Origin: Glutamicibacter sp002979865
Lineage (GTDB): Bacteria > Actinomycetota > Actinomycetes > Actinomycetales > Micrococcaceae
Reading direction: 5' to 3'
DNA: 64,000 bases
Assembly: GCF_050030965.1 (NCBI RefSeq)
Contig: NZ_CP188297.1
Coordinates: 1,054,001 to 1,118,000, forward strand
The position numbers and the translations under genes are program-made. Below, in pieces: positions 16,398-23,709 of this stretch (position 1 is the first letter of the stretch; each line of letters opens with the position of its first letter). The notes under the pieces were generated by a model. It saw only the letters and a list, made by a program, of their open reading frames with translations, made no database searches and was not told where the DNA came from.

Positions 16398-16854
16398 TTG
16401 CGGAGCCCTCAAGCTGCATAATCTCATGCCGAACGTGCCAGATTTGTTCTACCAGCTTCGAATGAGCCAGCCTCAATGCTTCAAGCTTTTCGGACGTCTT
16501 CGATACTTGAGATTCGACTTCATCGAGTTCTCTGTCAAGTTGCGCCTCCTTTGCAAGCAGTCGTTGAAGCTCATTCGAGTGCACGGCGGTCGCAGGGAAC
16601 GCCTGTTGAAATAGTTCTGCTGGCTGCATCCCCAACGCTTGCGCAAGGGCAATACATTCTTTCAGGGTAGTTGGACGAGCGCCCTTTTCGAGCTTGGTTA
16701 TGGTGTTCTGCCGCATGTCCAATCCATACTCAGCCAAGGCCTTAGATAACTGTGTTTGAGTCAGTCCAGCTTTCATCCTCAGATTGCGGACAATCTCACC
16801 GAACCGAACGTAAGTAGATTCGGACTCTTGCCCCTTTTCATCAATATCACTCAT
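16384..16854 (-). CDS. XRE-family repressor with coiled-coil tail
   Basis: 156 residues. An XRE helix-turn-helix occupies about 17-75 (RFGEIVRNLRMKAGLTQTQLSKAL, then NTITKLEKGARPTTLKECIALAQAL). Residues about 95-150 are a strongly charged heptad-like coiled coil (LLAKEAQLDRELDEVESQ, then LEALRLAHSKLVEQI), probably for dimerisation. It is divergent from the excisionase-like gene and upstream of the integrase, the usual place of the lysogeny repressor. It would keep the element silent; how it is inactivated is not visible, since there is no LexA-type peptidase domain. Confidence 0.85.
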   Translation of the reverse strand: MSDIDEKGQESESTYVRFGEIVRNLRMKAGLTQTQLSKALAEYGLDMRQNTITKLEKGARPTTLKECIALAQALGMQPAELFQQAFPATAVHSNELQRLLAKEAQLDRELDEVESQVSKTSEKLEALRLAHSKLVEQIWHVRHEIMQLEGSANGDD

Positions 16855-16882
16855 GGGAATATCCTACATGTTCCTCTGTGGG

Positions 16883-16899
16883 TTGACATTAGCCATGTC
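16883..16899. promoter_or_regulatory. Divergent control region with -35 box and inverted repeat
   Basis: The 99-bp gap between the repressor and the excisionase-like gene has TTGACA at 16883-16888. Overlapping it is the inverted repeat GACAT-tagcc-ATGTC (16885-16899), a plausible repressor operator. The rightward -10 is uncertain (TATGAT at 16900 is too close; AT-rich sequence continues to 16915). Confidence 0.45.
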
Positions 16900-16953
16900 T
16901 ATGATTAATGATTATCCCTACCAGCAATAAGACCAATATCATCAGGAGGAACT

Positions 16954-17157
16954 TTGACCGCGATTACCAGCACAGAAGCCGACAAGCTTCTACCGCCAGC
17001 AGGACTGAGCGAATGGTTAGGGCTATCCGTACCGGCGTTGGCTCAAATGCGACACATGGGCAAGGGGCCGCGATTCATCAAGCTCGGCAAGCAAGTCCGC
17101 TACCGAGTTACAGATGTTCAAGCTTGGCTCGACCAGCAGACGCGAGACCGCACCTAG
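16954..17157 (+). CDS. Excisionase/AlpA-like winged-helix protein
   Basis: 67 residues. LLPPAGLSEWLGLSVPALAQMRHMGKGPRFIKLGKQVRYRVTDVQAWLDQ, spread over residues 11-60, is the small MerR/AlpA-like helix-turn-helix (excisionase family, helix-turn-helix 17). The start is TTG at 16954, placed 4 nt after a consensus AGGAGG. It is the first rightward gene, divergent from the repressor, so it is probably the recombination directionality factor or an early activator. Confidence 0.85.
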   Translation: MTAITSTEADKLLPPAGLSEWLGLSVPALAQMRHMGKGPRFIKLGKQVRYRVTDVQAWLDQQTRDRT

Positions 17158-17238
17158 AGCGAGAACAACAGTAAAACCAGCAGCGCAAAAGCCCGCCGTT
17201 TGGCGGCAAGCCCCAGGGCTCTAGAAAGAAAGTTCGCC

Positions 17239-17511
17239 ATGCCCAAAACAAGTTTTGTCCAGTTGAAACGTGAGCTCCGCAAGCGTTACGCCGACACGGG
17301 AGAACCTATCTCAGATCGAACGGCGCACCGTTTGGCGCAAGGGATTATGCTCAGTGAATTTTCCTCAGAGGCTCAACGCTCGGCACCAGCCGAGAAAATC
17401 GCTCTTACCTATGCCGACACGACGGGCGAGAACGCAGTACAAAACGTAGTGCTAGAGCAGTATCTAGCCGATTACCGGGCACGGCGCGAGGCTGAAGCAT
17501 GTTGTGTGTAA
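17239..17511 (+). CDS. Small conserved-looking protein of unknown function
   Basis: 90 residues from the ATG at 17239 (MPKTSFVQLKRELRKRYADTGE). The frame is open 13 codons further up, but AGAAAGAAAG precedes this ATG. The protein is charged and helical, with no membrane segment and two Cys at the very C-terminus (EACCV). The N-terminal half, with basic ELRKRYADTGEPISDRTAHRLAQG, could bind DNA. I recognise no family. It is the second rightward gene of the element. Confidence 0.6.
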   Translation: MPKTSFVQLKRELRKRYADTGEPISDRTAHRLAQGIMLSEFSSEAQRSAPAEKIALTYADTTGENAVQNVVLEQYLADYRARREAEACCV

Positions 17512-17605
17512 ACGACGTTAGCCAAAGCAGAGAAAAGACCGTAGCGGACTCGCCAAAGTCACCGCTACGGCCAACGAAACCAACACTCAGAAAGAACGTG
17601 ATTTC

Positions 17606-17986
17606 ATGTCTAACTCTACCTTCAAGCCCGGCGACATTGTGCGCGATACCGAAACCGGCGAACTCTACCGCGTCGCGTCTACTGAAGATGAATTCGGTTA
17701 CGTCGGCTTCTACCGCATCAGCCCACAGGTCGAACACATTCGCCCGCGCTTCATTGCGCACGCCGACACCGCCCCAGATGAACCTAAGCCCGTAGAAGCG
17801 TCCGAAGAGCCCGAATACTCCGAAGACGAATTGCACGCCCGCTTGATCGAGTGGGGCGCGTCCGAACGAACTACGGTTCACCAGCTCATTCGCTACGCTC
17901 TCGACACTGCAGTTGACGTCAAAGCATTGTTCAACGCTTATGCCTCGCTCGGCTTCATCCCGAACGGCGGGGCAAACAATGCATAA
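17606..17986 (+). CDS. Hypothetical phage-type protein
   Basis: 126 residues. The N-terminal half (FKPGDIVRDTETGELYRVAS, then YVGFYRISP) has the look of a small beta-barrel of the KOW/SH3 kind often seen in phage early proteins. A Glu/Pro-rich linker (about 55-78) separates it from a helical C-terminal half. AGAAAGAACG lies upstream of the ATG. It overlaps the next short gene by 8 bp. No function can be assigned. Confidence 0.65.
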   Translation: MSNSTFKPGDIVRDTETGELYRVASTEDEFGYVGFYRISPQVEHIRPRFIAHADTAPDEPKPVEASEEPEYSEDELHARLIEWGASERTTVHQLIRYALDTAVDVKALFNAYASLGFIPNGGANNA

Positions 17987-18095
17987 GACGATTCAAATCG
18001 CAGTCCGCACCGTCTTCTACATGGGCATTTTCCTCGCCCTGGTCATCATCCCCCAAATCATCGCTTTAGTCGCAGGAGCACCGATTGTCTACTAA
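17979..18095 (+). CDS. 38-residue single-pass membrane protein
   Basis: The reading MHKTIQIAVRTVFYMG followed by a strongly hydrophobic stretch to the C-terminus is one transmembrane helix with a short basic N-terminus. It starts inside the end of the preceding gene and ends inside the start of the next, the tight packing typical of phage genes. Function unknown. Confidence 0.55.
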   Translation: MHKTIQIAVRTVFYMGIFLALVIIPQIIALVAGAPIVY

Positions 18096-18309
18096 TCCCG
18101 CTGAACCCGAGTTGCCGAACATGGACGGTGTTTATGCCGTCGTGGTCGAGTGCCAGCCCAAGCTTCAGGGCGGCCACGTACCGCCCCGGCATCGCCGCCG
18201 CATTTACCTATCGCTTGCCCCGGCCGAAAAAGCTGTTAGCCGTGCTCACATCGCCGGGCTACGGGCAACGCTGACCCTTTACCGCCTCGTGCCAGCAGAG
18301 CACGCCTAA
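18085..18309 (+). CDS. Small basic protein of unknown function
   Basis: 74 residues from TTG 18085, with GCAGGAGC placed 6 nt before it. The sequence MDGVYAVVVECQPKLQGGHVPP (in two parts around residue 13-34) continues into a basic HRRRIYLSLAPAEKA and a beta-rich end. It overlaps the membrane micro-protein by 11 bp. No recognised domain. Confidence 0.55.
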   Translation: MSTNPAEPELPNMDGVYAVVVECQPKLQGGHVPPRHRRRIYLSLAPAEKAVSRAHIAGLRATLTLYRLVPAEHA

Positions 18310-18356
18310 AAACCAAGGAACCACTATTACCGACGCATCAAAGAGGGGGTGAGCGC

Positions 18357-19154
18357 ATGGGAGCTACCAACGTTGCCAAGGTGTTTGTAAATTGGCCCGC
18401 GTCGGGCCTGACACAACGCGAATTGCTGGCACTGGTTTACATGGCGAACATCTCTCTAGATAAGGATTGCCCGCCCGTATTTTTTGGCGACCTCCAAGAC
18501 ATGGCTACGGCTATCGGACTGAGCCGGGGCACTGCAAACCCCGAATCAGTTCGGGCAAGCGTCATGAAGATTCTAAGCGGCCTGCGTAAGGCCGGTGCAA
18601 TCGTGTCTAGCGGTCAAGCTCGAACCGGCATTCGTGCAAACTATGCGCTATCTCTGGACCTCGAAACCACTTTTGAGCCTGTGGGCAAGGGTCGCTCTGT
18701 CCAGTGGAAACCCGTAAAGCGCTCTCTCCCGTGGGTAGCTAATTCAGCTACTCAGAATGAAGCTAAACCGGCATCGAGCGTAGCCAAATCGGCTACACAA
18801 CCTGTAGCCGAATCAGCTACGCAGGGTGTAGCCAAATCAGCTACCCAACCTGTAGCCAATTTAGCTACCCCAAGGAATACCCAAGGAACACCTAGGAACA
18901 ACTGGGAGGAAAACAATCGGCTTTTGGACGCAAGTTTAGAGGCGCGCAACTCGAAATTTGATTCCGTCGATGATGAATCTGAAATTTCGATTGAGCAACG
19001 ATACGCCGCCGCCCGTGACTTCCTTCAAACTCTTAAAGACAACGGAGCCGGGCTAGTGGCCACCGTAGAAGAGTCGAATCCTGATCTATCGCTGACTCAG
19101 CGAGTCATTGAAGCCGCCAACCTCGCACGACAGTGCAAGGGAAATGCAGCCTAA
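18357..19154 (+). CDS. Replication-initiator-like winged-helix protein
   Basis: 265 residues. The N-terminal 110 residues look like a phage replisome-organiser or initiator winged helix (VNWPASGLTQRELLALVYMA, MATAIGLSRGTA, VRASVMKILSGLRKAGAI). Residues about 126-170 are short repeats of the form VA(K/E/N)SATQ, and the DNA coding them is an array of 17-bp palindromes, as in lambda O and many plasmid or phage initiators whose origin lies inside their own gene. The C-terminal 60 residues are helical and may contact a helicase or its loader. GTG-rich DNA with AGAGGGGGTGAG precedes the ATG. The initiator role is inference from architecture. Confidence 0.65.
   Translation: MGATNVAKVFVNWPASGLTQRELLALVYMANISLDKDCPPVFFGDLQDMATAIGLSRGTANPESVRASVMKILSGLRKAGAIVSSGQARTGIRANYALSLDLETTFEPVGKGRSVQWKPVKRSLPWVANSATQNEAKPASSVAKSATQPVAESATQGVAKSATQPVANLATPRNTQGTPRNNWEENNRLLDASLEARNSKFDSVDDESEISIEQRYAAARDFLQTLKDNGAGLVATVEESNPDLSLTQRVIEAANLARQCKGNAA
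18735..18868 (+). repeat. Palindromic iteron array, candidate replication origin
   Basis: There are five 17-bp units of the type GTAGCCAAATCAGCTAC, each with inverted 5-bp ends GTAGC/GCTAC. Four begin at 18780, 18804, 18828 and 18852, an exact 24-bp period; one lies at 18735-18751. The 24-bp period (8 codons) keeps all copies in frame in the initiator-like gene. The region just downstream (18870-18960) is richer in A, a possible unwinding element. Confidence 0.7.
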
Positions 19155-19390
19155 CCTTTGACCCCTTGAACCGGGCGCAGGTTGTGAAGCTACTGCGCAC
19201 AAGCGCCGACCATATCGCGGGAGGACAAACCTCTGAAGCGCTTCACCCCGACTTGCGCCAGTTCCCCGTCTGTTGGAGCAAGCGGGGCCATAAACGAAAA
19301 TCCTCTAACCGAACCTTCAACAAATGGAGGCTACCCGGAGCGCTAACCCGCTTCAGGTGGCCTCCAATGCTTTACCCAAAGGACACGCAA

Positions 19391-19528
19391 ATGATCGACC
19401 CCAACAGCACTGAACAAGTCGTGAGCTTGCTTCGCCGCGCAGCCGACCACGTAGCCCAAGGAATCAAAAACTCAGAGCTGCACAGCGAACTACATTTTCT
19501 CGCTGATATTGCCGAGCAGGAGGACTGA
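19391..19528 (+). CDS. 45-residue helical protein, with a degenerate copy upstream
   Basis: MIDPNSTEQVVSLLRRAADH continues as a helical, acidic 45-residue protein; AAAGGA lies 8 nt before the ATG. The frame stays open back to a GTG at 19133. The upstream part contains a second copy of the same motif (QVVKLLRTSADHIAGG, then LHPDL at about residues 16-42) followed by a basic, low-complexity joint. Either one 131-residue two-repeat protein or a gene preceded by a broken paralogue is possible. I prefer the short form because of the ribosome-binding site. Function unknown. Confidence 0.45.
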   Translation: MIDPNSTEQVVSLLRRAADHVAQGIKNSELHSELHFLADIAEQED

Positions 19529-19533
19529 CCGCC

Positions 19534-19713
19534 ATGGCCTACGTCTACACCGACAAAACTTTGCAATCCGAGCACTGGCCGGAACCTACCCAAGCGGCCG
19601 TCTTGTGGGAACGTGCCAAGCACTGGGAACAAAACGCGAACTACTGGAAGGCACGCGCCGAATCCGCAGAGCGCCGAATGCTCGAACACTATTGCACCGA
19701 GGAAGGCAACTAA
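19534..19713 (+). CDS. 59-residue Trp/Glu-rich small protein
   Basis: ATG GCC at 19534 gives MAYVYTDKTLQSEHWPEPTQ and then a helical segment with WERAKHWEQNANYWKARAES. GAGGACTGACCGCC lies upstream, and the stop overlaps the next start as TAATG. The size and packing suit a phage-type early gene. No domain recognised. Confidence 0.6.
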   Translation: MAYVYTDKTLQSEHWPEPTQAAVLWERAKHWEQNANYWKARAESAERRMLEHYCTEEGN

Positions 19714-20030
19714 TGCAACCTGACTTTCGCCCGCACATCTCACGAATCTACAAAGACGTGTGGAACACCCGAGGCGACGAACACATCAGCGGAATCGTTC
19801 TATTCGGCTTCGCAGGCATCGCGGCGCACCTGACTAAAGCCGAAGCCTTCGCCCTGGCTGACCGAATCGTTGACGCGGCCGAGAACCTGCCAGACCTAGA
19901 ACCAGTACGCCGGATTGAATCGCACGGGAACAACATTCAAAGAATCAGTACAGCAACCCGCCCGCGACTCACTGCAGCCGATGGAACCGAAGAAATACCC
20001 CTACCGACCAGCCCAGCAGAAAGCGAATGA
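19713..20030 (+). CDS. Hypothetical phage-type protein
   Basis: 105 residues from the ATG that overlaps the preceding stop (TAATG). The core HISGIVLFGFAGIAAHLTKAEAFALADRIVDAAENL, over residues about 24-60, is one hydrophobic helix pair that could be a helix-turn-helix or a small helical bundle. The C-terminal 40 residues are polar and probably disordered. No recognised family. GAGGAAGG in the preceding gene can serve as ribosome-binding site. Confidence 0.6.
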   Translation: MQPDFRPHISRIYKDVWNTRGDEHISGIVLFGFAGIAAHLTKAEAFALADRIVDAAENLPDLEPVRRIESHGNNIQRISTATRPRLTAADGTEEIPLPTSPAESE

Positions 20031-20034
20031 CCCA

Positions 20035-20220
20035 ATGAGCGAAGAAAGCCTTGAAGACTTGCAATACAAAATTGCCGATAGCTACGGCCTCGATGAAGAG
20101 GACACCGAACTACTCGACGGGCTAGCCCCTGACCTAATGGTGTCAGTTGCCCAGCGCATATCCCGCACTGCCCGCCCCTACTTCAGCGCCCGAGCTGAAA
20201 CCAACCGCCACACCATTTGA
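20035..20220 (+). CDS. 61-residue acidic protein of unknown function
   Basis: MSEESLEDLQYKIADSYGLD begins an acidic helical protein. The open frame extends further up, and ATG 19981 is an alternative start that would overlap the preceding gene by 50 bp. The start at 20035 follows that gene's stop by 4 nt. The acidic N-terminal half and a basic C-terminal tail (RISRTARPYF) are all that can be said. Confidence 0.5.
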   Translation: MSEESLEDLQYKIADSYGLDEEDTELLDGLAPDLMVSVAQRISRTARPYFSARAETNRHTI

Positions 20221-20231
20221 AAGGCCAACAA

Positions 20232-21167
20232 ATGACCAACCCAGACTTCAGCCGCCCAGCCACCGACAACACCGAGGAAACCATGAGCAGCGCAGAGCAG
20301 ATCAATAACCCGGCAATCGAAGAGTCCTACCGCCCGAAAAACTTCCAGCTCACCGAAAACACCGACGCAAACCCAAAGTACCCCGGCCTCAATCGCGGAC
20401 TTCCACGACGCCTTCGCAGCATCAGCCAGGCAGTGAAGAAGCATGAAATCAACGCGCCCCAAATCATGCATGACGGCTTCATTAACACCCTCACCAAAGC
20501 TAAACAACGTGTTACGGAACTTGGCAACCAACACAGCCAAAATCTCGACAATGCCGCGCTGGCAGTCATTGACGGGGAAGACCCCATGAAGCACCTCGCA
20601 CGATATACAGCGTGGAACCAGACGTTTGGTTCACTAACCGAACGTGTTGAAGAAATTGCCCGCGCAAACTACCTTCAAGCCGTCAACGACAATGCCGACC
20701 ACATCACCCGCCAAATCGGAGAAAAGCTATTCTTCCCCGCCCTGGCCGAGCTAATCGCACTGATCGAAGAGCACCCCGGCAAGCAGTGGAACCTAGACAT
20801 TGCAGTGAATGCGAAGGACTTCACGCACGCCGCACTAATCGAAGCCAACGCACACATTGCAGCGACCCTTGATGAAGCTTGCCAGCTTCGCTCAATGCTC
20901 TACGCGCCCGAAGCCTTCACGGATGAAGCCGCATACATGACCTTGCCCGGCTTCAAGGGCAACATTGCCACCGACAACCTGCAATGGTGGGTGCAAGTCC
21001 TAGATCAGCAACACTCACTATGGTTCCCAACTGCCAACGAATGGCACACGGCAACCCACGGCGAAGAGTTCAGCGAATACCGCAAGGCCGAAGCTGAAGC
21101 CCTAGCCGAACTCGACGGCGGCGAACCCGTAGTAGTTCAGAACCTCATGTACGAAGCCCGCAACTAG
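20232..21167 (+). CDS. Large helical hypothetical protein of the element
   Basis: 311 residues from ATG 20232, with GAAAGGCC upstream. It is almost entirely helical and soluble, with segments LGNQHSQNLDNAALAVIDGE, EHPGKQWNLDIAVNAKDFTH and a C-terminal LPGFKGNIATDNLQWWVQV. No catalytic motif stands out, and there is no membrane segment. It is the largest gene of the block between the initiator and the HNH gene, and GC content is lower than in the chromosome. A role in replication, packaging interference or capsid remodelling would fit a satellite, but nothing in the sequence proves any of these. Confidence 0.65.
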   Translation: MTNPDFSRPATDNTEETMSSAEQINNPAIEESYRPKNFQLTENTDANPKYPGLNRGLPRRLRSISQAVKKHEINAPQIMHDGFINTLTKAKQRVTELGNQHSQNLDNAALAVIDGEDPMKHLARYTAWNQTFGSLTERVEEIARANYLQAVNDNADHITRQIGEKLFFPALAELIALIEEHPGKQWNLDIAVNAKDFTHAALIEANAHIAATLDEACQLRSMLYAPEAFTDEAAYMTLPGFKGNIATDNLQWWVQVLDQQHSLWFPTANEWHTATHGEEFSEYRKAEAEALAELDGGEPVVVQNLMYEARN

Positions 21168-21188
21168 CACACAGCCCGGCCCCGCAAT

Positions 21189-21216
21189 GGCCAGCCTCCA
21201 CACACGGAGGCTGGCC
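21189..21216 (+). terminator. 11-bp hairpin between element genes
   Basis: GGCCAGCCTCC and GGAGGCTGGCC pair perfectly around a 6-nt ACACAC loop, 21 bp after the preceding stop and 24 bp before the HNH gene. There is no T tract, so it may be an attenuator or an RNA-processing site rather than a full terminator. Confidence 0.5.
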
Positions 21217-21240
21217 GTTCGCACTACCAAAGAGCAACCA

Positions 21241-21612
21241 ATGGCCAGCAATCGCACAGGCAGCAACCAATGGCGATTCGTGCGCAACTACCACCTGAAG
21301 CACGCACGCGCCAACGGGCAAACAACCTGCCCACTATGCAACAACACCCTGGACTGGGATAACCGGCAATACCCCAACCGACCCGAAGTAGACCACATCA
21401 CGCCCGTTGCACTCGGAGGAACCAACGCAGCTTCAAACCTTCGCGTCATCTGCGCAGGATGCAACAGACGCATGGGCGCAAAGCTAGGGCGCAACATACA
21501 ACTAGGTCGCGCTGTAACCATCGACCCAGCACAAGCCACCAGCGCCCAGCAGAGCAACGCAAACACCAAAGCCGACATAACTACGCCACTTCGCACCAGT
21601 CGCCAATGGTAA
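21241..21612 (+). CDS. HNH endonuclease
   Basis: 123 residues from ATG 21241. The compact HNH fold occupies about 12-85: zinc pair CPLC, the catalytic EVDHITPVALGG, the Asn in NLRVICAGCN and the second zinc pair within CAGC. Such stand-alone HNH proteins are usual beside terminase genes of actinophages, where they assist DNA packaging, but no terminase follows here. The C-terminal 40 residues are Ala/Thr/Gln-rich and probably disordered. In this element it might cut DNA for packaging, or act on a competing phage; both are inference. Confidence 0.88.
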   Translation: MASNRTGSNQWRFVRNYHLKHARANGQTTCPLCNNTLDWDNRQYPNRPEVDHITPVALGGTNAASNLRVICAGCNRRMGAKLGRNIQLGRAVTIDPAQATSAQQSNANTKADITTPLRTSRQW

Positions 21613-21832
21613 AGCCACACAGCCCCGTCAAAAAGGGTAGGGGGAGGGGGTTAGAGAGCAGTCGAAGGCTAGCCCCTCCGGCATAGCTTTTTTCTCCCCC
21701 CGAGCATTTCCCTATGTCAGTTCAGCTTTTCAAGAATGCCCTGTTTTAGGCATATGGACATTTTTTGACGTGTTTTGAGCTCTACAGGCGGGGCGCTAGA
21801 CATCTCGCCTATTTAAACGCAAGGATTCGAGT

Positions 21833-22450
21833 ATGAACTTTACGGACTTTGGAATGTTAATTATTGCCGTGCTCTCACTGGGCGTCGCATTGATTGCGAC
21901 AGTGCATGCAAAGAATACTTCCGATGCAGCTCAAGAGCAGGTCAAAGTGCAGCGACAAATAGCTAAGGATGATGCTCAGCCTTACGTTTGGGCAGATGTT
22001 CGCCCCAGCGTAACGGATGGCTCCCACCTCATGCTCTATGTTGGCAACAGCGGCAAAACACTGGCAGAGAATATTCGAATTGAGACTGACCGGCCATTGC
22101 CGACAGTTGGTTCTACAGCTACTGAACTATTGCAGGATGCTATCGGCCGGTTCTCCACAGGACACGCATCACTTGCGCCTGGACGAGAACTAAGCTGGGG
22201 TCTTGGATTCGGCGGGGAAATCCTTAATGACAAAGACGAGGATTTGCGTTTTACGTTCGTTATTAATGCTGATGGGCCATTCGGTCCTGTACCTGAACTG
22301 AAATATGTCATCGACATGAACGACTGGCGAGGTGCATCCGCGATAGTACCAGGAACCATGCAGCAAGTTAGCCGGTCTATCAAAGAAATGACGAAATCCA
22401 TAAACAAGCTTGGTACTTCAATTAACAAATACAAGGCATCAGCGGACTAG
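21833..22450 (+). CDS. N-terminally membrane-anchored hypothetical protein
   Basis: 205 residues. One transmembrane helix at about 5-26 (MLIIAVLSLGVALIATVHA) is followed by a charged linker and a beta-rich domain with DAQPYVWADVRPS, MLYVGNSGKTLAENI and an Ig-like pattern. The C-terminus is a helix (IKEMTKSINKLGTSINKY). Codon use is visibly more AT-rich than in the preceding genes, which suggests another origin, perhaps cargo. Proteins of this kind, with a TM helix and a beta domain ending in GNSGKT, are common and unassigned in actinobacteria. A hairpin terminator follows. Confidence 0.7.
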   Translation: MNFTDFGMLIIAVLSLGVALIATVHAKNTSDAAQEQVKVQRQIAKDDAQPYVWADVRPSVTDGSHLMLYVGNSGKTLAENIRIETDRPLPTVGSTATELLQDAIGRFSTGHASLAPGRELSWGLGFGGEILNDKDEDLRFTFVINADGPFGPVPELKYVIDMNDWRGASAIVPGTMQQVSRSIKEMTKSINKLGTSINKYKASAD

Positions 22451-22486
22451 GTCATGTGCTCGTAAGCGTCCGCATTAGGGCAAAAA

Positions 22487-22521
22487 GAATCCCCGGCGCT
22501 AACCCATAACGCCGGGGATTC
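22487..22521. terminator. 12-bp stem terminator
   Basis: GAATCCCCGGCG (22487-22498) pairs with CGCCGGGGATTC (22510-22521) around an 11-nt loop, 36 bp after the anchored protein gene. Confidence 0.75.
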
Positions 22522-22602
22522 AAACACCCGATACAGGGAGCAGAACGTAATCCCAATTTAACAACTTTCGATCTGATTTAACAGGCTGAAAGTTTCATCC
22601 AT

Positions 22603-22631
22603 AGCCCGCGTCAACCGGCGCGGGCTCTTTT
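22603..22631 (+). terminator. Hairpin with T tract before the peptidoglycan-binding gene
   Basis: AGCCCGCG (22603-22610) and CGCGGGCT (22619-22626) enclose an 8-nt loop, followed by CTTTTA. It isolates the downstream gene, or acts as an attenuator in its leader. Confidence 0.6.
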
Positions 22632-22664
22632 ACGCCCAAAAATGGGCAGAACGGAGCCACTGAA

Positions 22665-23060
22665 ATGGCTACATATCCGGCCAAGGACGATCCGAACATC
22701 GACGGTACGTTTAGCTGGCAGAACAAAGTCAATCTTCAGCACTGGCTGAAGGCACGCGGTGCCTACGCAAGCAACCGCGACTGCGATGGCGTGTGGGGTT
22801 ATTGGACCACTCTGGGTATTCAGCAGTACCTACGGTGGCAGAAGTTCCCAGATGGCACCCGTTTCTATGAAGGGCAACTTGATGGAGAGCTTGGCCCAAT
22901 GACCAAGTCGGCCATGGGCGACGCAGCTGGCTATCTGTTTGGTATTACCGGCAAGCCAAACTACATGTATGGCAAGTGCGCTGGCTACAGCTGCACTATC
23001 GGTTGGGCAGACGCCAACGTGGTGAAGACCTGGCAGCAGTGGCTCAACTACAACACCTAA
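22665..23060 (+). CDS. Peptidoglycan-binding domain protein, orphan endolysin-type module
   Basis: 131 residues. The pattern resembles a peptidoglycan-binding domain of actinophage endolysins: FSWQNKVNLQHWLKARGAY, then DGVWGYWTTLGIQQYLRW, then LDGELGPMTKSAMGDA, and a second, partial unit ending VVKTWQQWLNYNT. No catalytic amidase, muramidase or peptidase domain is attached, and there is no signal peptide. It is probably a detached cell-wall-binding module of a phage lysin. It sits alone between two terminators, so it has its own promoter. GGAGCCACTGAA precedes the ATG. Confidence 0.7.
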   Translation: MATYPAKDDPNIDGTFSWQNKVNLQHWLKARGAYASNRDCDGVWGYWTTLGIQQYLRWQKFPDGTRFYEGQLDGELGPMTKSAMGDAAGYLFGITGKPNYMYGKCAGYSCTIGWADANVVKTWQQWLNYNT

Positions 23061-23071
23061 GAGCAATATAG

Positions 23072-23112
23072 AAAAGTCCCCACGCGAGTTAATTTCTCGT
23101 GTGGGGACTTTT
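23072..23112. terminator. Bidirectional terminator
   Basis: AAAAGTCCCCACGCGAG (23072-23088) pairs with the complementary arm at 23096-23112 (one G-T wobble), with A/T tracts on both sides. It serves the peptidoglycan-binding gene and the convergent lipoprotein gene. Confidence 0.85.
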
Positions 23113-23127
23113 CGTCATTTAAGTGAT

Positions 23128-23706
23128 CTAGCTGTTAGCTTCAGGTGGCATGTTCCGGCATTCCCGCGTAGCGCTCACTTTGCCGTTGGCAGTTGTGAAG
23201 GTGGCAAAGTAATTTTCACCGTTCGGATCTAGTAGCGCACATGATACGGAGTCACCAGGAACGCGAAGGTCATTTTTCGACCAGCTATTGCCTTCAATGC
23301 GCACAACAATCTCGTTTTCTGCGGGTGCGTTCCATTCAAGAATCTTGATGAACTCCCCTTCCAGGCCGGGATCATTGGCTGGAAGCATCACCACGTGACC
23401 GGCCTTATAGGCGCCACGGAATCGGTGTGAGTCCTTTTCGTTGTATTCGTCCCAATCGGCGTATTCCTGGATTGCTAAGTTTTTCAGTTCATCCGATGCG
23501 CCAGCGAACTTTATTCCGGTGTCTTTTGGCTTGTGCGGCGTTTGTGCAACGGATTCCGTGGTTGCACTTGGTGTTGCACTGGCTGTCGTTGGGGCGCCGG
23601 AAGCTGCTGTGGCGCTCGGCTTGGCGTCCGCTGACTGATTGTCCGCAGAGCAACCTGTGAGCGCGAGAGCGGCCAGCACAGGGAGAAGCAATAGTGTTTT
23701 TTTCAA
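23128..23706 (-). CDS. Secreted lipoprotein of the element
   Basis: 192 residues with a clear lipoprotein signal (MKKTLLLLPVLAALALTGCS, Cys19), a Thr/Ser/Ala-rich linker to about 60 and a C-terminal domain with FIKILEWNAPAENEIVVRIEG and paired Cys in SVSCALLD and ATRECRN. It would be anchored on the outer face of the membrane. The domain resembles that of the upstream gene (an LxWxxPAxxE pattern), so the two look like diverged duplicates. Surface proteins near the attR end of prophages and satellites often mediate superinfection exclusion; that is inference only. Confidence 0.8.
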   Translation of the reverse strand: MKKTLLLLPVLAALALTGCSADNQSADAKPSATAASGAPTTASATPSATTESVAQTPHKPKDTGIKFAGASDELKNLAIQEYADWDEYNEKDSHRFRGAYKAGHVVMLPANDPGLEGEFIKILEWNAPAENEIVVRIEGNSWSKNDLRVPGDSVSCALLDPNGENYFATFTTANGKVSATRECRNMPPEANS

Positions 23707-23709
23707 GAT

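Noticed and set aside
18735..18868. Short regular repeats that could suggest a CRISPR array
   Set aside because: The units are 17-bp palindromes with nearly constant 7-bp spacers, in frame within a coding gene, and no cas genes are near; iterons are the better reading.
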